This document shows positions 63,101 through 64,000 of a DNA stretch of 64,000 nt, piece after piece. Position 1 is the first letter of the stretch; each line of letters starts with the position of its first letter. Below the pieces are notes generated by a model. It was not told the DNA's origin. It made no database searches and was given only the letters and a program-made list of their open reading frames with translations. The DNA is from Hyphomicrobiales bacterium (GTDB taxonomy: Bacteria; Pseudomonadota; Alphaproteobacteria; Rhizobiales; Xanthobacteraceae). Position numbers and translations under genes: made by a program. The stretch covers positions 1 through 64,000 of the forward strand of contig WHTP01000003.1 in the NCBI GenBank assembly GCA_009377695.1, given 5' to 3'.

Positions 63101-63730
63101 GGGAGAATCCGTGACCGCACGGAGGCCGCGTTCGGCAATGGCACACTGAACGTCGCGCTGGCGCAGGGAGAGATCATGGTCGCAGCCGGCCAACTGCGTC
63201 TCGCCAACACGGCGATTCAGGCAAAAGGCGCCAAACTCGGCGTTACGCTCGGCCTCGATCTATCCGACAGCGCGATCGATGCACAGCTTGTCCTTTCGGG
63301 TGCGCCGGGCTCCGGCGCACTCGAAGGTATCCGTCCGGAGATCGCCCTCGCATTGCGCGGACCGTTCGACGCGCCGAAGCGAACACTCGACGTGGCGGCA
63401 TTCACAAGCTGGCTTGCATTGCGCGCCATCGAGGAAAAGGACAAGCGTATCGAATCGCTGCAAACCGGGCGCGAGCTTCCTCTTCCACCGAGCGCACCGG
63501 CTGCGACGCCGAGCGCTCCTGCCGCGGCACCTGCACCGGAGAAGGCTGCTCCGCTCCCGCCGCAACCACAGCCCAAAGCATCGCCGCAACGACCCCCGGC
63601 GGCTAAGACAGCGCCACCGCCGACGGACATCCGCCCGCCGGCGGCGACGAAGCAACACACGCCGCCCAAACGGCCGCAGCCGCAACGTCCGGCGTCTCGC
63701 TCGTGGCTTGAGAACCTACTCGGCCCGTAG
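60104..63730 (+). CDS. AsmA-family protein
   Basis: This 1208-residue protein has an N-terminal membrane anchor (LLSIAIALILALVTALVGPH) and then a periplasmic chain of beta-groove repeats typical of AsmA/TamB-like proteins: WNKYRAEFETQASRITGLQV at the start, repeated GxFDG/RLxA strands, and the AsmA C-domain near DLDLQGTGRSPIALIGALRG. A Pro/Ala-rich tail of about 90 residues ends the chain. Such proteins are thought to carry lipids between membranes. GTG start after GGTTGGAG. Confidence 0.88.
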   Translation: MQATLLSIAIALILALVTALVGPHFVDWNKYRAEFETQASRITGLQVRIAGPIDARLLPTPSLNLARIDVTRPGDAGSLRARRLSIEFSLGSLVRGDLKATDVILEGAEIAMALDRDGRLEWPAPAVGFDPEAISIERLDIRDSRALLADAASGYGVVLDKLDFKGELRTLSGPIKGQGSFYADGQHYPYRIAASRFGDDRLRVRLNVDPIDRPLTADAEGFVSIENGVPRFVGSMTLARPVTRAPAGSQAEILEPWRLTGKIDGNSRRAVVEQIEFQYGPDERPIRMRGDARVNFGPSPRFTGVLSSPQVDLDRILVLPEPQRSQPRAAIKALAAYFAGTQRLPIPVTLGVSVESLTLAGATLQRLSGDFVSEANGWNVEKLEMRAPGLSQLAMSGRLSIADGVAFAGRMRLASKDPRTLVAWLTNRPEDQITAAASLSVDGDFKLSNDEIAVDRLKAELDRMSVEGRLAYFRGNGSRPPRIEAVMSAPDIDLDRAYGLLQGLFDGSVFEIPREGALSAKVDRATLAGVEVRGADANIRFDATGLNVERLTIGDFGGMALAMSGNIDTRRQSPRGSMKLDVDARRFDGLAALLDRISPQAAAELRRNGGRVMPAKLNASLEVGGTASSGESHGRFKIGGNAGALRVSLQGDVDANSEDLTIDRLSRLRSARVNLDGEVETREGAVLIALLGLERFLAYDNGAARVTATARGAFDGDMDVDGRLVADALDASAKGRLRLVGSQGPTADMDVTVTRANVRSPRSAGAKTEIIPAAVSARLALAEGAVGLSDLAGTIAGTDISGRLTLGFAEAISVGGELSLGAMHLPAAVTAVIGLPHVAGASWPSEPFERGLIGSVQGAIKLRIGRATLSPQLGVANMRSVLQFGRDSFAIEEIDGSIAGGRVAGSLSFERGNDGLSLDSQVRFAGVSLSDLLPDKGALTGRATIDLDLQGTGRSPIALIGALRGNGTFTVQDGQVLRVNPSVFAAVIRSVDDGLPIDTGRIRDRTEAAFGNGTLNVALAQGEIMVAAGQLRLANTAIQAKGAKLGVTLGLDLSDSAIDAQLVLSGAPGSGALEGIRPEIALALRGPFDAPKRTLDVAAFTSWLALRAIEEKDKRIESLQTGRELPLPPSAPAATPSAPAAAPAPEKAAPLPPQPQPKASPQRPPAAKTAPPPTDIRPPAATKQHTPPKRPQPQRPASRSWLENLLGP

Positions 63731-64000
63731 CATCGGGGCCGCTGGTCGCGAAGCAATCATCTCGCGAGCCGGGCTGCGCTGGTCTCGCTCTTCCGTCTGT
63801 TGATTGCGATAGTGATCGAGGACGAACAGGCGAATAGCTGACGACAGGTTGCCGTGCCGCCGCTCTGAATCGATCGCGGCGACAAGTTCCGACAAAGTCA
63901 TGTCACGGCTGCCCGCGATATCCTTCAACCCCTTCCAAAACGCATCTTCGAGGCTCACGCTGGTCTTGTGACCAGCGATAACGATAGAGCGTTTAATTAC
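63716..64000 (-). CDS. Ribbon-helix-helix domain protein (5' end outside window)
   Basis: The minus-strand frame is open to the right edge: VIKRSIVIAGHKTSVSLEDA, then FWKGLKDIAGSRDMTLSELV and NLSSAIRLFVLDHYR. This is the PF13467-type ribbon-helix-helix pattern, a predicted DNA-binding dimer. An internal GTG (63956-63958) would give 80 residues, but homologous sequence continues upstream, so the true start is likely beyond base 64000. The stop overlaps the asmA end by 15 bp. Regulatory target unknown. Confidence 0.8.
   Translation of the reverse strand, partial: VIKRSIVIAGHKTSVSLEDAFWKGLKDIAGSRDMTLSELVAAIDSERRHGNLSSAIRLFVLDHYRNQQTEERDQRSPAREMIASRPAAPMLRAE

Overview
The window is a GC-rich alphaproteobacterial chromosome segment. 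It most likely comes from the Hyphomicrobiales, near Bradyrhizobiaceae/Xanthobacteraceae-type genomes. The reasons are the division and cell-wall gene order ending in ftsQ-ftsA-ftsZ-lpxC followed by bamD-recN, a 592-residue FtsZ with a long proline-rich linker, an alphaproteobacterial-type SOS box before dinB, small families typical of this order (DUF6481, BA14K-like, DUF1488, DUF3309, DUF3597), and several classes of short palindromic intergenic repeats. No rRNA, tRNA, CRISPR array or intact transposase was found.

Region 1 (1-18.8 kb) holds an HU-like protein, an ABC-F ATPase, an anti-sigma kinase/STAS pair, a lone Flp pilin gene, and the distal half of the dcw cluster: ftsW-murG-[HAD phosphatase, opposite strand]-murC-murB-[flavin monooxygenase]-ddl-ftsQ-ftsA-ftsZ-lpxC-bamD. 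Overlapping stop/start codons couple much of it. The proximal half (mraY, murD and so on) is not next to ftsW. Two near-identical composite palindromic repeats in the same orientation flank the whole block.

Region 2 (19-32.6 kb) holds repair genes (recN, dinB with a LexA-type box, ligA), a Tat-exported FMN-dependent hydroxy-acid oxidase carrying a CXXCH motif, and a minus-strand cluster of substrate-binding protein, ATPase, permease, NifU-like protein and DsrE-like protein. That cluster is rich in paired cysteines and is the best candidate for an undescribed thiol- or metal-linked uptake system. Aminopeptidase P and prmA follow.

Region 3 (32.6-52.4 kb) is accessory. It contains three Bug-type periplasmic binding proteins, a leaderless NMT1-like protein, two orphan ParA ATPases, a lone ParB-like protein, many small secreted or hypothetical genes, four decayed or frameshifted genes, most of the palindromic repeats, and a tandem pair of paralogous outer-membrane beta-barrel genes.

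Region 4 (52.4-64 kb) holds a UvrD/PcrA helicase gene that has absorbed palindromic repeats in frame, a thioesterase, a tightly coupled ycjX-ycjF-FAD oxidase operon, a 1208-residue AsmA-like protein, and a ribbon-helix-helix gene cut by the window edge.

The most unusual observation is a modular family of hairpin repeats bounded by CTAG. The terminal CTAG of these repeats supplies the TAG stop codon of three unrelated genes.
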